From positions 1 to 56,001 of IMG/VR virus record IMGVR_UViG_3300010375_000583: DNA of 56,001 bases, one strand, 5' to 3'. Shown one piece after another: positions 47,110-54,892 of the stretch. The notes below the pieces were generated by a model. That model saw nothing but the letters and a program-made list of their open reading frames with translations. It was not told the DNA's origin and did no database searches. The position numbers and the translations under genes were made by a program. The stretch comes from a virus. Positions within the stretch are counted from its first letter, which is position 1, and each line of letters begins with the position of its first letter.

Positions 47110-47319
47110 ATGATCGACACCAGCATGCAAGGCCGCGACATATTTGTCCGGTCGACCGACGAGAACGGCGCAGTCACGCATTCGCATCACCGCGTCTGGG
47201 ACGTCGGCCTGTTCATGGCCGCCCGCGAGCGCGACGCCGCCAAGCTGAACGCGGACAAGGGCTCGAAGAAGGCCAGCGTGGCGCAGATCACCGATGACCA
47301 ATACCGGGCGCGCGCATGA
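47110..47319 (+). CDS. Small protein between RecT and the ATPase (69 aa)
   Basis: The protein has 69 aa with a compact alpha/beta look (RDIFVRSTDENGAVTHSHHR, VWDVGLFMAARERDAAKLN). The stop overlaps the ATPase start (ATGA). No family was recognised; it is probably an accessory to the recombination genes. Confidence 0.55.
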   Translation: MIDTSMQGRDIFVRSTDENGAVTHSHHRVWDVGLFMAARERDAAKLNADKGSKKASVAQITDDQYRARA

Positions 47320-49115
47320 AGATCACCCACATCGAAGCCGAGAACTTCCTGGGCCTGCGGCGCGCCAGTATCGACGTGCGCACGCCTGTCGTGCTGTTCG
47401 CCGGCGCCAACTTCGCCGGCAAGAGCAGCCTGCAGGAAGCCGTGCGCATGGCCCTCACCGGCGAGACGGTGCGCGTCGACAAGAAGAAGGACTACGGGTC
47501 GCTCGTCAGCGACGGCGAGAAGAGCGGTTTCGTCGAGGTCAGTCTCGACAAGGGCGGCACCGAGGGCTCGGTCACCGTCGTGCTACCGAAGGGCAACACG
47601 TCGACCGTCAGCTACAGCGTCCCGCACGCCCTTACCTACCTGCTGGATGCCCAGCGCTTCGCTTCGCTGGATGGCAAGGCGCGCCGCGCCTTCCTGTTCG
47701 GCCTGATGGGCGTGAAGACCGACATGGCGTCGGTCACCGCGAAGCTGCTCGAGCGCGGTCTGGCCAAAGCCAAGATCGATCGCGTCGTGCCGCTGCTGCG
47801 AGGCGGCTTCGACGGCGCCAGCGCGGAGGCCAAGGCCAAGGCGACCGAAGCGAAAGGCGCGTGGCGCGCGCTGACCGGCGAGACCTACGGCAGCGAGAAA
47901 GCGAAGACCTGGCGAGCGCCGGTGCCGGCCTTCGATGCGGCTGCCGCCGCGACCCTGGCTACCGAGCTCAAGCATTGCGACACGGCGCTCGAAAGCTGGC
48001 AGAAGGAGATCGGCAAGCTGCAGGCCGAGCTCGACCGCCGCGAGGTGCTGCGCAAGAAGCTGCCGGGCCTGGCCGAGGCAGCGGATCGGATCGTGCGCGC
48101 CCGCGTCAAGCTGGGCGTCGACGAGGCCGAGCTGCATCGGATCACCGAGGAGATCGCCAGGGCCGAGGCCGCCGCCGGCACCGGGCCGCGCAAGGGCCTG
48201 GTGCACGAGCTCGCTGCCGGCCTGGCCTGGGCCATCAGCTTCGCGCCGGCCGATGTGTCGCCGCAGTACGAGGACGCCGACAAGGCGCTCGGCCTGTACG
48301 AGGCCGCGCACGGCAAGCTCGACGCGGCGGCGAGCGGTGACCCGGAGGCATTGACGCGACTCGCTGCGCTGAAGCCGGCCCTGGCCACGTGCACGAGCGC
48401 CGTCGCCAATGATCGCCGCGACATCGACGCAGCGATCCACGCGGCCGCCGAGGCCGACACCATCAAAGCCGATCTGACTGCCGAGTTCGACGACAAGGCG
48501 CTGGCTGCCGCCCAGCAGCAGGCCGACGAGCTGAAGCGCACGCGCATCGCACTGGTCGCGAAGGCCGACGCTCACAAGGCGGCGAAGGCACAGGCCGATG
48601 CCGCCGACAAGAAGACGAAGGACGCTGCCGTCCACCACGTCGATGTCATGCAGTGGGACGCCATCGGCGACGCGCTGGCGCCGGACGGCATCCCCGGCGA
48701 GCTGCTGGCGGCCGCGCTGGAACCGATCAACGCGCGTCTCGCGCAGTCTGCCGCCGACGCCGAGTGGCTGCACATCAGCATCGGCGCCGACATGACGATC
48801 GCATGCGGCGCCCGCCCCTACGCGATGCTCAGCGAGTCCGAGCGCTGGCGCGTCGACGCCATGATCGCCGAGGCTGTGTCGCACCTGTCGGGACTGAGGC
48901 TGCTCGTTCTGGACCGCTTCGACGTTCTCGACCAGCGGGGTCGCGGCGACCTGCTGGCGTGGCTCGACATCCTGGCCAGCAATGGCGAGATCGACAGCGC
49001 GCTGATCTTCGGCACGCTGAAGCAGCTGCCGACTCAGCTACCGCCGACTGTGTCGGCCGTCTGGATCGAGGCCGGCGTCGCGCAGCAGGCGGCACGGCTA
49101 GCCGAGGCGGCTTGA
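47316..49115 (+). CDS. SMC/RecF-like AAA ATPase of the recombination module
   Basis: The protein has 599 aa. The N-terminus is an AAA_23-type head (MKITHIEAENFLGLRRASID) with Walker A FAGANFAGKSSLQEA. The middle (about 270-450) has long Ala/Glu/Lys helical stretches of coiled-coil type. The C-terminus carries an ABC-type end: LSESERWRVDAMIAEAVS (signature-like) and LRLLVLDRFDVLDQRGRGDL (Walker B/D-loop). RecF/Rad50-type proteins hold and process DNA ends. It is coupled to RecT and Exo. Confidence 0.85.
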   Translation: MKITHIEAENFLGLRRASIDVRTPVVLFAGANFAGKSSLQEAVRMALTGETVRVDKKKDYGSLVSDGEKSGFVEVSLDKGGTEGSVTVVLPKGNTSTVSYSVPHALTYLLDAQRFASLDGKARRAFLFGLMGVKTDMASVTAKLLERGLAKAKIDRVVPLLRGGFDGASAEAKAKATEAKGAWRALTGETYGSEKAKTWRAPVPAFDAAAAATLATELKHCDTALESWQKEIGKLQAELDRREVLRKKLPGLAEAADRIVRARVKLGVDEAELHRITEEIARAEAAAGTGPRKGLVHELAAGLAWAISFAPADVSPQYEDADKALGLYEAAHGKLDAAASGDPEALTRLAALKPALATCTSAVANDRRDIDAAIHAAAEADTIKADLTAEFDDKALAAAQQQADELKRTRIALVAKADAHKAAKAQADAADKKTKDAAVHHVDVMQWDAIGDALAPDGIPGELLAAALEPINARLAQSAADAEWLHISIGADMTIACGARPYAMLSESERWRVDAMIAEAVSHLSGLRLLVLDRFDVLDQRGRGDLLAWLDILASNGEIDSALIFGTLKQLPTQLPPTVSAVWIEAGVAQQAARLAEAA

Positions 49116-49140
49116 GCTTCTACACAACCGAAAGGCACCA

Positions 49141-49548
49141 ATGAACGAATCCCAGTCCGCGCAAGAAAGCCCGCGGCGCCTGTTCGCCATCGTCGAACTG
49201 TTTGGCCACGCGCGCATCGCTGGCCAGGTCAGCGAGCAGACCTTCGGCGGCTCGACCTTCATGCGCGTCGACGTGCCCGAAGTCATCGTCTCGGGCTACC
49301 GCTACGACGACGGCGAGCGCGTCGCGACACGGCGCGTCATCGCGGCGCACACGCGCAGCTTTGGCGGCGGCGCGATCTACGCGATCAACTGGTGCGACGA
49401 GATGACCGCGACCATCGCGGCGCAGCAAATCGAGGACGAGCCAATGCGGCCGTACAGCGTCGCCGACGCGCTCAGGCACCTGCCGGACTCAGACCGCACG
49501 CGTCTCCTCGGCTCAGCCAAGGAGACGGACGAAGACGACCCGCTCTGA
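49141..49548 (+). CDS. Conserved phage protein after the ATPase (135 aa)
   Basis: The protein has 135 aa. The block LFAIVELFGHARIAGQVSEQ and GGSTFMRVDVPEV near the N-terminus recurs in phage recombination islands. It continues with a beta-rich core (SFGGGAIYAINWCDEM) and an acidic tail. CCGAAAGG precedes its ATG. Function is unknown. Confidence 0.7.
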   Translation: MNESQSAQESPRRLFAIVELFGHARIAGQVSEQTFGGSTFMRVDVPEVIVSGYRYDDGERVATRRVIAAHTRSFGGGAIYAINWCDEMTATIAAQQIEDEPMRPYSVADALRHLPDSDRTRLLGSAKETDEDDPL

Positions 49549-49580
49549 TCCCCACCAACCCGCATCACCGAAAGTCCACC

Positions 49581-50318
49581 ATGCTCGAGCTCGAAACCCT
49601 CACCAAGACCAAGGTCCTGGACGTGCGCGTCCTATCCTCGAAGGACCGCAAGCCGGACGAGCCGCCCGGCGCGCAGCTGCTGATGCAGGCCAACCTATCG
49701 AGCGATGCGCTGTCGATGCTCGACGGCCGGCTCAAGGCCATGCTCTTCAGCAAGGTGACCGGCAAGAAGCAGGGCGAGATCGAAGGCCTGGAGAGCGCGG
49801 CACGCACCTCGATCGGCGACCACATCAAGCGGCTGCGCTGGGAGTACGAGCAGACCGGCTGTCGGGTGACGATCGACCGCGGCATGGGCGGCCGCAGCAA
49901 CATCGAGCTCGCGGATTGCAAAGTCCATCGCGTGTCGATCAGTCCGCTCGAGGGAGACAGCGTGGTAATGCAGTGGACCGTCGACGCGCCCGGCCTGTCC
50001 GACGCCACGTGGGCGAAGCTGCCGGGTCTGAAGTCCACGGAGATCGAGATCCTGCTGGCCGGCCCCCAGGTCGATGACGACGACGGCCAGCAGGACATCG
50101 AGAGCAAGCCGGCGGCGCGCACGCGCGCGGCGGCGCCTGCCCCGGCCGCGGCGGTCGAGCCGGACCCTGCCCCTTCTCCCGCGGCCGCCAAGCAGCCCGC
50201 CAGCCGCCGCGGCAAGGGCAAAGGCCCATGGCCGTTCGGCGACCAGGGCGAGGACAACAAGCCGGCGACCGAGGCTGGCGACGCCACGGGCGCCTTCGTG
50301 GCCGCGCACACACACTGA
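49581..50318 (+). CDS. Protein of the recombination region (245 aa)
   Basis: ATG 49581 gives 245 aa. The N-terminal ~165 residues form a compact domain (TKTKVLDVRVLSSKDRKPDE, GLESAARTSIGDHIKRLRWE, VDAPGLSDATWAKLPG). A disordered Ala/Pro/Lys-rich tail ends in a tryptophan-bearing RRGKGKGPWPFGDQGED. The tail resembles those of single-strand-binding proteins, but no OB-fold motif was certain. Confidence 0.6.
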   Translation: MLELETLTKTKVLDVRVLSSKDRKPDEPPGAQLLMQANLSSDALSMLDGRLKAMLFSKVTGKKQGEIEGLESAARTSIGDHIKRLRWEYEQTGCRVTIDRGMGGRSNIELADCKVHRVSISPLEGDSVVMQWTVDAPGLSDATWAKLPGLKSTEIEILLAGPQVDDDDGQQDIESKPAARTRAAAPAPAAAVEPDPAPSPAAAKQPASRRGKGKGPWPFGDQGEDNKPATEAGDATGAFVAAHTH

Positions 50319-50321
50319 GCC

Positions 50322-50717
50322 ATGAAACACCTGACGGAAGCAGAGCACGCCGACCTCGTTCGCAGGGCCGGCGAAGGCGATATGCTGAGCGCGCTCATCA
50401 ACAAGCCCCAGACCGCCGAGTTCATCAGCGCCGTGCGCGCCGAGATGGCTCACCAGGTACAGCGCTGGGGCGAGGCACACGACCGTGACAAGAGCGCACA
50501 GGCCTGGTACTGGCTACTCGGTTACCTGGCGGGCAAGGCACTGCGGGCCGCCATCACGGGCGATAGCGAGAAGGCCTTGCACCATTGCGTGAGTAGCGCG
50601 GCGGCACTCGGCAACTGGTTCGCGGCGATCCAGGCCGACACCAGCGGGTGCGGCGCCGGCGCGGATCTCGACATCGCGCCGCTCGATAGTGACAGCGAAG
50701 GCGGTGAGCCTGTATGA
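50322..50717 (+). CDS. MazG-like or dNTP-metabolism protein (131 aa)
   Basis: The protein has 131 aa. The conserved stretch MAHQVQRWGEAHDRDKSAQA, YWLLGYLAGKALRAAITG, and KALHHCVSSAAALGNWFAAI recurs in phage genomes and resembles all-helical MazG-like proteins that hydrolyse dNTPs. The EExxE motif of MazG is not evident. A metabolic role is tentative. Confidence 0.6.
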   Translation: MKHLTEAEHADLVRRAGEGDMLSALINKPQTAEFISAVRAEMAHQVQRWGEAHDRDKSAQAWYWLLGYLAGKALRAAITGDSEKALHHCVSSAAALGNWFAAIQADTSGCGAGADLDIAPLDSDSEGGEPV

Positions 50718-51100
50718 CCGTCACCTGCTCCTACTGCGATCGCCCCGCCGAGCCCGTGAAGGGCTCGGCGATCTACCCGCATCGCCGCGACTTGGTGCGC
50801 CACAACTTCTGGCGCTGCGTGCCGTGCGGCGCGCATGTCGGATGCCATCCGAAAGGAAATGGCGACGGCACCAAGCCTCTCGGCCGCCTGGCGAATGCCG
50901 AGCTGCGACGCGCGAAGCAAGCCGCCCACGCCGCGTTCGATCCGATCTGGAAGGCGAGGCACATGAATCGCCGCGAGGCCTACGCATGGCTCGCTGGAGA
51001 ACTCGGCATCAGCACCGCCAATTGCCACATCGGGATGTTCGACCTGGATGGCTGCCGCGCAGTGGTCGCGGCAGTCGACGCATGGAGTATGGCAGCGTGA
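50714..51100 (+). CDS. DUF3268-like zinc-finger protein
   Basis: The protein has 128 aa. TCSYCDRPAEPVKGSAIYPH and RCVPCGAHVGCHPKGN are two zinc pairs followed by GDGTKPLGRLANAELRRAKQ, the DUF3268 pattern. The C-terminus has AYAWLAGELGISTANCHIGM, an HTH-like stretch. The family is common in phages, probably nucleic-acid binding. Confidence 0.8.
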   Translation: MTVTCSYCDRPAEPVKGSAIYPHRRDLVRHNFWRCVPCGAHVGCHPKGNGDGTKPLGRLANAELRRAKQAAHAAFDPIWKARHMNRREAYAWLAGELGISTANCHIGMFDLDGCRAVVAAVDAWSMAA

Positions 51101-51705
51101 CGATCAACGCATACCCCTTGGCCTGGCCGACGGGCTGGAAACGCGCTGCCGCCCGCAAGGAAGCTCGCTTCGCAACCACACGCAACAGCCGGCGCGCAAC
51201 TTCGCTCAACGTCGCCGACGGCGTCGAGCGAGTGCTGATCGAACTGGACCGCATGGGCTACGGTCGCGACGACATCGTGATCAGCACGAACGTGCCTCTG
51301 CGCCTCGATGGCCTGCCGCGGTCCGATCGCGGCGAGCCAGGCGATCCCGGCGCCGCCGTCTACTGGCGGACGCGCAAGGGCGAGCACAAGGTGATGGCGA
51401 TCGACATCTACGACCGCGTCGCCGACAACCTGGCCGCCATCGCAGCGACGCTGGACGCAATGCGCGCGATCGAGCGCCACGGCGGCGCCGCGATTCTTGA
51501 CCGCGCGTTCACCGGCTTCACGGCGCTACCGGCGCCCGCTGCCGCACGCGACTGGTGGGACGTGCTGCAGGTACGGCGCGACGCGAGTCCGGTGGTGATT
51601 CGGGAGGCCTACCGCCGGCTGCGCAGCGATCACCATCCGGACAAGGGTGGCAGGGCCGAGCGGTTCGACGAGATCGAGCAGGCCTACCGAAGGGCGACAG
51701 CGTGA
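51097..51705 (+). CDS. J-domain (DnaJ-like) phage protein
   Basis: GTG 51097 overlaps the upstream stop (GTGA) and gives 202 aa. It starts TINAYPLAWPTGWKRAAARK. The C-terminal ~55 residues are a J domain (WWDVLQVRRDASPVVIREAY, RSDHHPDKGGRA with the HPD tripeptide). J domains stimulate Hsp70/DnaK. The N-terminal region resembles phage proteins with a hydrolytic or nuclease-like core, but no catalytic motif is certain. Confidence 0.82.
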   Translation: MTINAYPLAWPTGWKRAAARKEARFATTRNSRRATSLNVADGVERVLIELDRMGYGRDDIVISTNVPLRLDGLPRSDRGEPGDPGAAVYWRTRKGEHKVMAIDIYDRVADNLAAIAATLDAMRAIERHGGAAILDRAFTGFTALPAPAAARDWWDVLQVRRDASPVVIREAYRRLRSDHHPDKGGRAERFDEIEQAYRRATA

Positions 51706-52238
51706 TGGCCATCCGAGACCTGCAGCTGCAGCGCAGCGCCGTCATCAGCGAATGCGGCCGCTTCCGGTACCGCCTCGGCCGGCGCTGGGGCGCCGGCAAG
51801 CCGCTGGTGTTCGTCATGCTCAACCCGAGCGTCGCCGACGCCGAGGTCGACGACGCGACTATCCGCCGCTGCATGACCTTCGCCCTGGCCCATGGCTTCG
51901 AGGCGATCGACGTGGTCAACCTCTTCGCGTACCGAGCGACGGATCCGCAGGATCTGCGGCGCGCCCGCTACCCGGTTGGGCCCGAGAACGACGAGCACAT
52001 CGCCGCCGCGGCGCACGGTGCCGGCGTGGTGTGCGTGGCATGGGGTTCCAAGGTCGCCGGCCTTGAGCGGCCGCAGATCGTCCTGCCGATGCTGCGCAGC
52101 CTCGGCGTCGAGCCGCAGTGCTTGCGCATCACGCGCAGCGGCCATCCGCAGCACCCGCTGATGCTGTTGTCCAACTGCCGCCTGCAGCCCTTCACGCCCC
52201 GGGCGATCGAGGATGCCATGTTCGGAGCGGCGGCATGA
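51705..52238 (+). CDS. DUF1643 family protein
   Basis: ATG 51705 (GTG three bases upstream also possible) gives 177 aa. The DUF1643 pattern is clear: FRYRLGRRW, PLVFVMLNPSVADAEVDDAT, VVNLFAYRATDP, VVCVAWGSK and ITRSGHPQHPL. Its biochemical function is not established. It is coupled to the J-domain gene. Confidence 0.87.
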   Translation: MAIRDLQLQRSAVISECGRFRYRLGRRWGAGKPLVFVMLNPSVADAEVDDATIRRCMTFALAHGFEAIDVVNLFAYRATDPQDLRRARYPVGPENDEHIAAAAHGAGVVCVAWGSKVAGLERPQIVLPMLRSLGVEPQCLRITRSGHPQHPLMLLSNCRLQPFTPRAIEDAMFGAAA

Positions 52239-52351
52239 CCTTTGACGAACTGTTTGCGGAGCATCGGCTGACGCCCGACGAGCGCGCCGCGCTGGTGCGC
52301 TACCTGGCGCTGCTCAGGTACGAGGCAACGATCAAGGCCCTATCGAAATGA
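52235..52351 (+). CDS. Very small protein (38 aa)
   Basis: ATG 52235 overlaps the DUF1643 stop and the TGA overlaps the following start (ATGA). The 38-aa product is helical (FDELFAEHRLTPDERAALVR). Tight overlaps on both sides support expression. Function is unknown. Confidence 0.5.
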   Translation: MTFDELFAEHRLTPDERAALVRYLALLRYEATIKALSK

Positions 52352-52524
52352 GCCAGGCCAACCCCGATCCGATCACCTGTGCCGCAGGCTGCAAACGCAT
52401 CGTGGCCGACGAAGACGCCGCGGCTTTCGCCGGCTGGGAGTACCTCCCGATCACGCAGCGCTGGCGCTGCCCGGCCTGCTGGCGCGAGTTGCAGGCTGTC
52501 AACTTCCCGGACAGAACCAAATGA
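52348..52524 (+). CDS. Small zinc-ribbon protein (58 aa)
   Basis: ATG 52348 to TGA 52524, overlapping genes on both sides. Two cysteine pairs (TCAAGCKRIV and WRCPACWREL) fit a zinc ribbon. It is likely a small nucleic-acid or protein-interaction module. The short length hides it from length-filtered gene calls. Confidence 0.65.
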   Translation: MSQANPDPITCAAGCKRIVADEDAAAFAGWEYLPITQRWRCPACWRELQAVNFPDRTK

Positions 52525-53132
52525 GTGATCGGCCCATCCTGTTCAGCGCGCCGATGGTCCGCTCGCTGCTCGACGGCACGAAGACGCAGACGCGGCGCAT
52601 CGTGAAGTGGCGCGACTTGGCCCCAGGCCTCAATCTCGGCTTCTCGGGACTCAGCGCACACCGGTACATGGGTGGCTGGGTGCTCGAATCGCCGACTAGA
52701 ACATCGAGCGAATGGCGTTGCGAGCCGACGCCGTGCCCCTACGGCGAAGCCGGCGATCGGCTGTGGGTGCGTGAGACGTGGGCGCCGGTGACGGTGGGCT
52801 ACGCCTACGCCGCCGACCCGTTCTGGAACGCCTCTCCGGCCGGCAGGTGGCGACCGAGCATCCACATGCCGCGCGGAGCTTCGCGCATCACGCTGGAGAT
52901 CGCAGCCGTGCGCGTCGAGCGGCTGCAGGACATTAGCGAATCCGACGCGCGAGCCGAGGGCATCGTGGCCCTGCACGGCGGAGGGTTCGGCCTGCCCGAT
53001 GGCAGTCACTTCCATGCCGTCGACCCGCGCATCAGCTACTGGTCGCTGTGGGACGCCATCAACGGCGCGGGCGCTGTCGAAGCGAACCCGTGGGCCTGGT
53101 GTGTGTCGTTCTCGGTTGGGAGCAAGACGTGA
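52521..53132 (+). CDS. ASCH-like phage protein
   Basis: The protein has 203 aa. PILFSAPMVRSLLDGTKTQT followed by RRIVK, CPYGEAGDRLWVRETWAPV and SRITLEIAAVRVERLQDISE are hallmarks of ASCH-like (PUA-fold) phage proteins. These are suspected RNA-binding proteins. It is coupled to the DUF5131 gene by a GTGA overlap. Confidence 0.8.
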   Translation: MSDRPILFSAPMVRSLLDGTKTQTRRIVKWRDLAPGLNLGFSGLSAHRYMGGWVLESPTRTSSEWRCEPTPCPYGEAGDRLWVRETWAPVTVGYAYAADPFWNASPAGRWRPSIHMPRGASRITLEIAAVRVERLQDISESDARAEGIVALHGGGFGLPDGSHFHAVDPRISYWSLWDAINGAGAVEANPWAWCVSFSVGSKT

Positions 53133-54118
53133 GCGTGAACAGCAACATCGAATGGACCGACTCGACCTTCAATCCCTGGGAGGGTTGCCAGAAGGTAGGG
53201 CCGGGCTGCGACAACTGCTATGCGGAGGCGCGGAACGCGCGCTTCGGCGGCGGCGCAGCGCCGAACTGGGGTCCAGGCGCGCCGCGGCGCCGCACCAGCG
53301 CCGCGAACTGGCAACTACCGCTGCGCTGGGAGCGCCAAGCCGAGGCCTTCAAGGCCACGCACGGCCGGCGGCAGCGCGTGTTCTGCGCGAGCCTGGCCGA
53401 CGTGTTCGACAACGCAGTCGATCCGCAATGGCGCGTCGACCTATTCGCCCTGATCGCTCGAACACCTTCGCTGGACTGGCTCCTGCTTACGAAGCGGATC
53501 GGCAACGTCGCGGCCATGCTCGGCAACTACAAGACGGTGCCGCTGCTGCCGAACATCTGGATCGGCGCGACGATCGTCAACCAGGAAGAGGCTGATCGCG
53601 ACATCCCGAAGCTGCTGGCGGTGCCGGCACGCGTGCGCTTTCTGAGCATGGAGCCCCTGCTCGGGCCGGTAGACCTCACGAATATCCCGGTCGGCGGTGG
53701 GCATGGCCACCACGAGTTCGATCCCATCATCACCGGAAACGCACTGCAGCGAGTTGACGCTGCTGCACCGCATGTCCACTGGGTGATCGTCGGCGGCGAG
53801 AGCGGCCCGCACGCGCGGCCGATGCATCCGCAGTGGGCTCGCGACATCCGCGACCAGTGCGACGCCGCCGGCGTGCCGCTGCTGTTCAAGCAGTGGGGCG
53901 AGTGGCTGCCCTGTGCCGGCGATGACCAGCGAGCACACCCCGACACCATCCGCGAGCGCATCGAGAACCACACGCCGGCCTGGCCAGACGGGTCCGTCGG
54001 CCACGGCCACTTCAAGCTGAATGGCGGGGTCGGCTTCCCGCTGCTACGCGTGGGCAAGAATGCCGCAGGCCGCCTGCTCGACGGCGTGCAGCACGACGGG
54101 TTCCCGGAGGCGCACTGA
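53129..54118 (+). CDS. DUF5131 (phage Gp37/Gp68 family) protein
   Basis: GTG 53129 gives 329 aa. The family signature is NIEWTDSTFNPWEGCQKVGP followed by GCDNCYAE, a CxxxxxxCxxC-type cluster. It continues with RVFCASLADVFDN, WLLLTKRIGNV, IWIGATIVNQEEAD and WVIVGGESGPHARPMHP. The Cys spacing suggests a radical-SAM-like or iron-sulfur protein. Its substrate is unknown. Confidence 0.9.
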   Translation: MSVNSNIEWTDSTFNPWEGCQKVGPGCDNCYAEARNARFGGGAAPNWGPGAPRRRTSAANWQLPLRWERQAEAFKATHGRRQRVFCASLADVFDNAVDPQWRVDLFALIARTPSLDWLLLTKRIGNVAAMLGNYKTVPLLPNIWIGATIVNQEEADRDIPKLLAVPARVRFLSMEPLLGPVDLTNIPVGGGHGHHEFDPIITGNALQRVDAAAPHVHWVIVGGESGPHARPMHPQWARDIRDQCDAAGVPLLFKQWGEWLPCAGDDQRAHPDTIRERIENHTPAWPDGSVGHGHFKLNGGVGFPLLRVGKNAAGRLLDGVQHDGFPEAH

Positions 54119-54390
54119 TGCCCACCTATCGCGTCGAGGGCATGCTCATGCATCTGAAGCTCGGCAAGAGCAAGCGCCCGCCGCCGGTGCCGTGCGCAGC
54201 CCGCATCCCGAACGGCTCTCCGGTGCTCGGCAGCACCATGCGGTGCTGCGCCATCAGCTCCTACCTTTGCGACTGGCAACTGCCCGGCGGCGGCACCTGC
54301 GACGCGCCGCTGTGCGTAGACCACCCGCAGGAGGTCGGGCCGGACCGCCACCTGTGCCCCACCCATGCGGCGCAGCGGGAGGAGACCTGA
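54118..54390 (+). CDS. Small cysteine-rich protein (90 aa)
   Basis: ATG 54118 overlaps the previous stop. Cysteine-rich stretches (PCAARIP, RCCAISSYLCDWQLPGG, TCDAPLCVDH, HLCPTHA) form a likely zinc-binding fold. It is coupled to the next gene. A small regulatory or metal-binding role is inferred. Confidence 0.65.
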   Translation: MPTYRVEGMLMHLKLGKSKRPPPVPCAARIPNGSPVLGSTMRCCAISSYLCDWQLPGGGTCDAPLCVDHPQEVGPDRHLCPTHAAQREET

Positions 54391-54659
54391 TGTCCAGGAG
54401 CATCATCCCGATCGCGAATTTGCAGCGATCCGGTGCAAAACTGCTGACCTGCCACGGCTGCCGGCACAACTGGTACTCGGCCCGCGACGGCCTGAAGGGT
54501 GGCGACTACCCAGGTCGGCCGGCGATCCTTTCGAAACCGCATTCGCGCTGCACCGCGCTTGCCGTCTACGTGCCAATGATCATCGGCCAGCGCGGCGAAT
54601 GGCTCGGCAGCGAGGTGCCCAAGGAGTGCCCGGAGCACCAGCAGCAGGAGATGTTCTGA
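54390..54659 (+). CDS. Small zinc-binding-like protein (89 aa)
   Basis: ATG 54390 gives 89 aa with LLTCHGCRHNWYSARDGLKG and a C-terminal CPEH. The Cys/His spacing suggests zinc binding. It precedes the DUF4224 gene. The family is not recognised. Confidence 0.6.
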   Translation: MSRSIIPIANLQRSGAKLLTCHGCRHNWYSARDGLKGGDYPGRPAILSKPHSRCTALAVYVPMIIGQRGEWLGSEVPKECPEHQQQEMF

Positions 54660-54661
54660 CG

Positions 54662-54892
54662 ATGGATCTGCTCCTCACCCGCGACGATCTCACGGCCCTT
54701 ACTGGCACCAAGCAGCCGAAGCGCATGTGCGACTGGCTGGCTGCCCGCCATTGGGTCTTCGAGTTGCCGGCGCGCCGCGGCGACGTGCCGAAGGTCGCGC
54801 GCGCCTACTACGATGCCCGGATGACGGGCCGCCCCTTGACCGAGTCCGCACCGCGTATCGGCCCGCGAGTCGACTTCTTCGCCGAGGCATGA
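54662..54892 (+). CDS. DUF4224 protein, excisionase-like partner of the integrase
   Basis: The protein has 76 aa with the DUF4224 pattern LLTRDDLTALTGTKQPKRMC followed by DWLAARHWVF. DUF4224 proteins commonly sit immediately upstream of phage tyrosine recombinases and may bind attachment-site DNA. It overlaps the integrase start by four bases. Confidence 0.83.
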   Translation: MDLLLTRDDLTALTGTKQPKRMCDWLAARHWVFELPARRGDVPKVARAYYDARMTGRPLTESAPRIGPRVDFFAEA

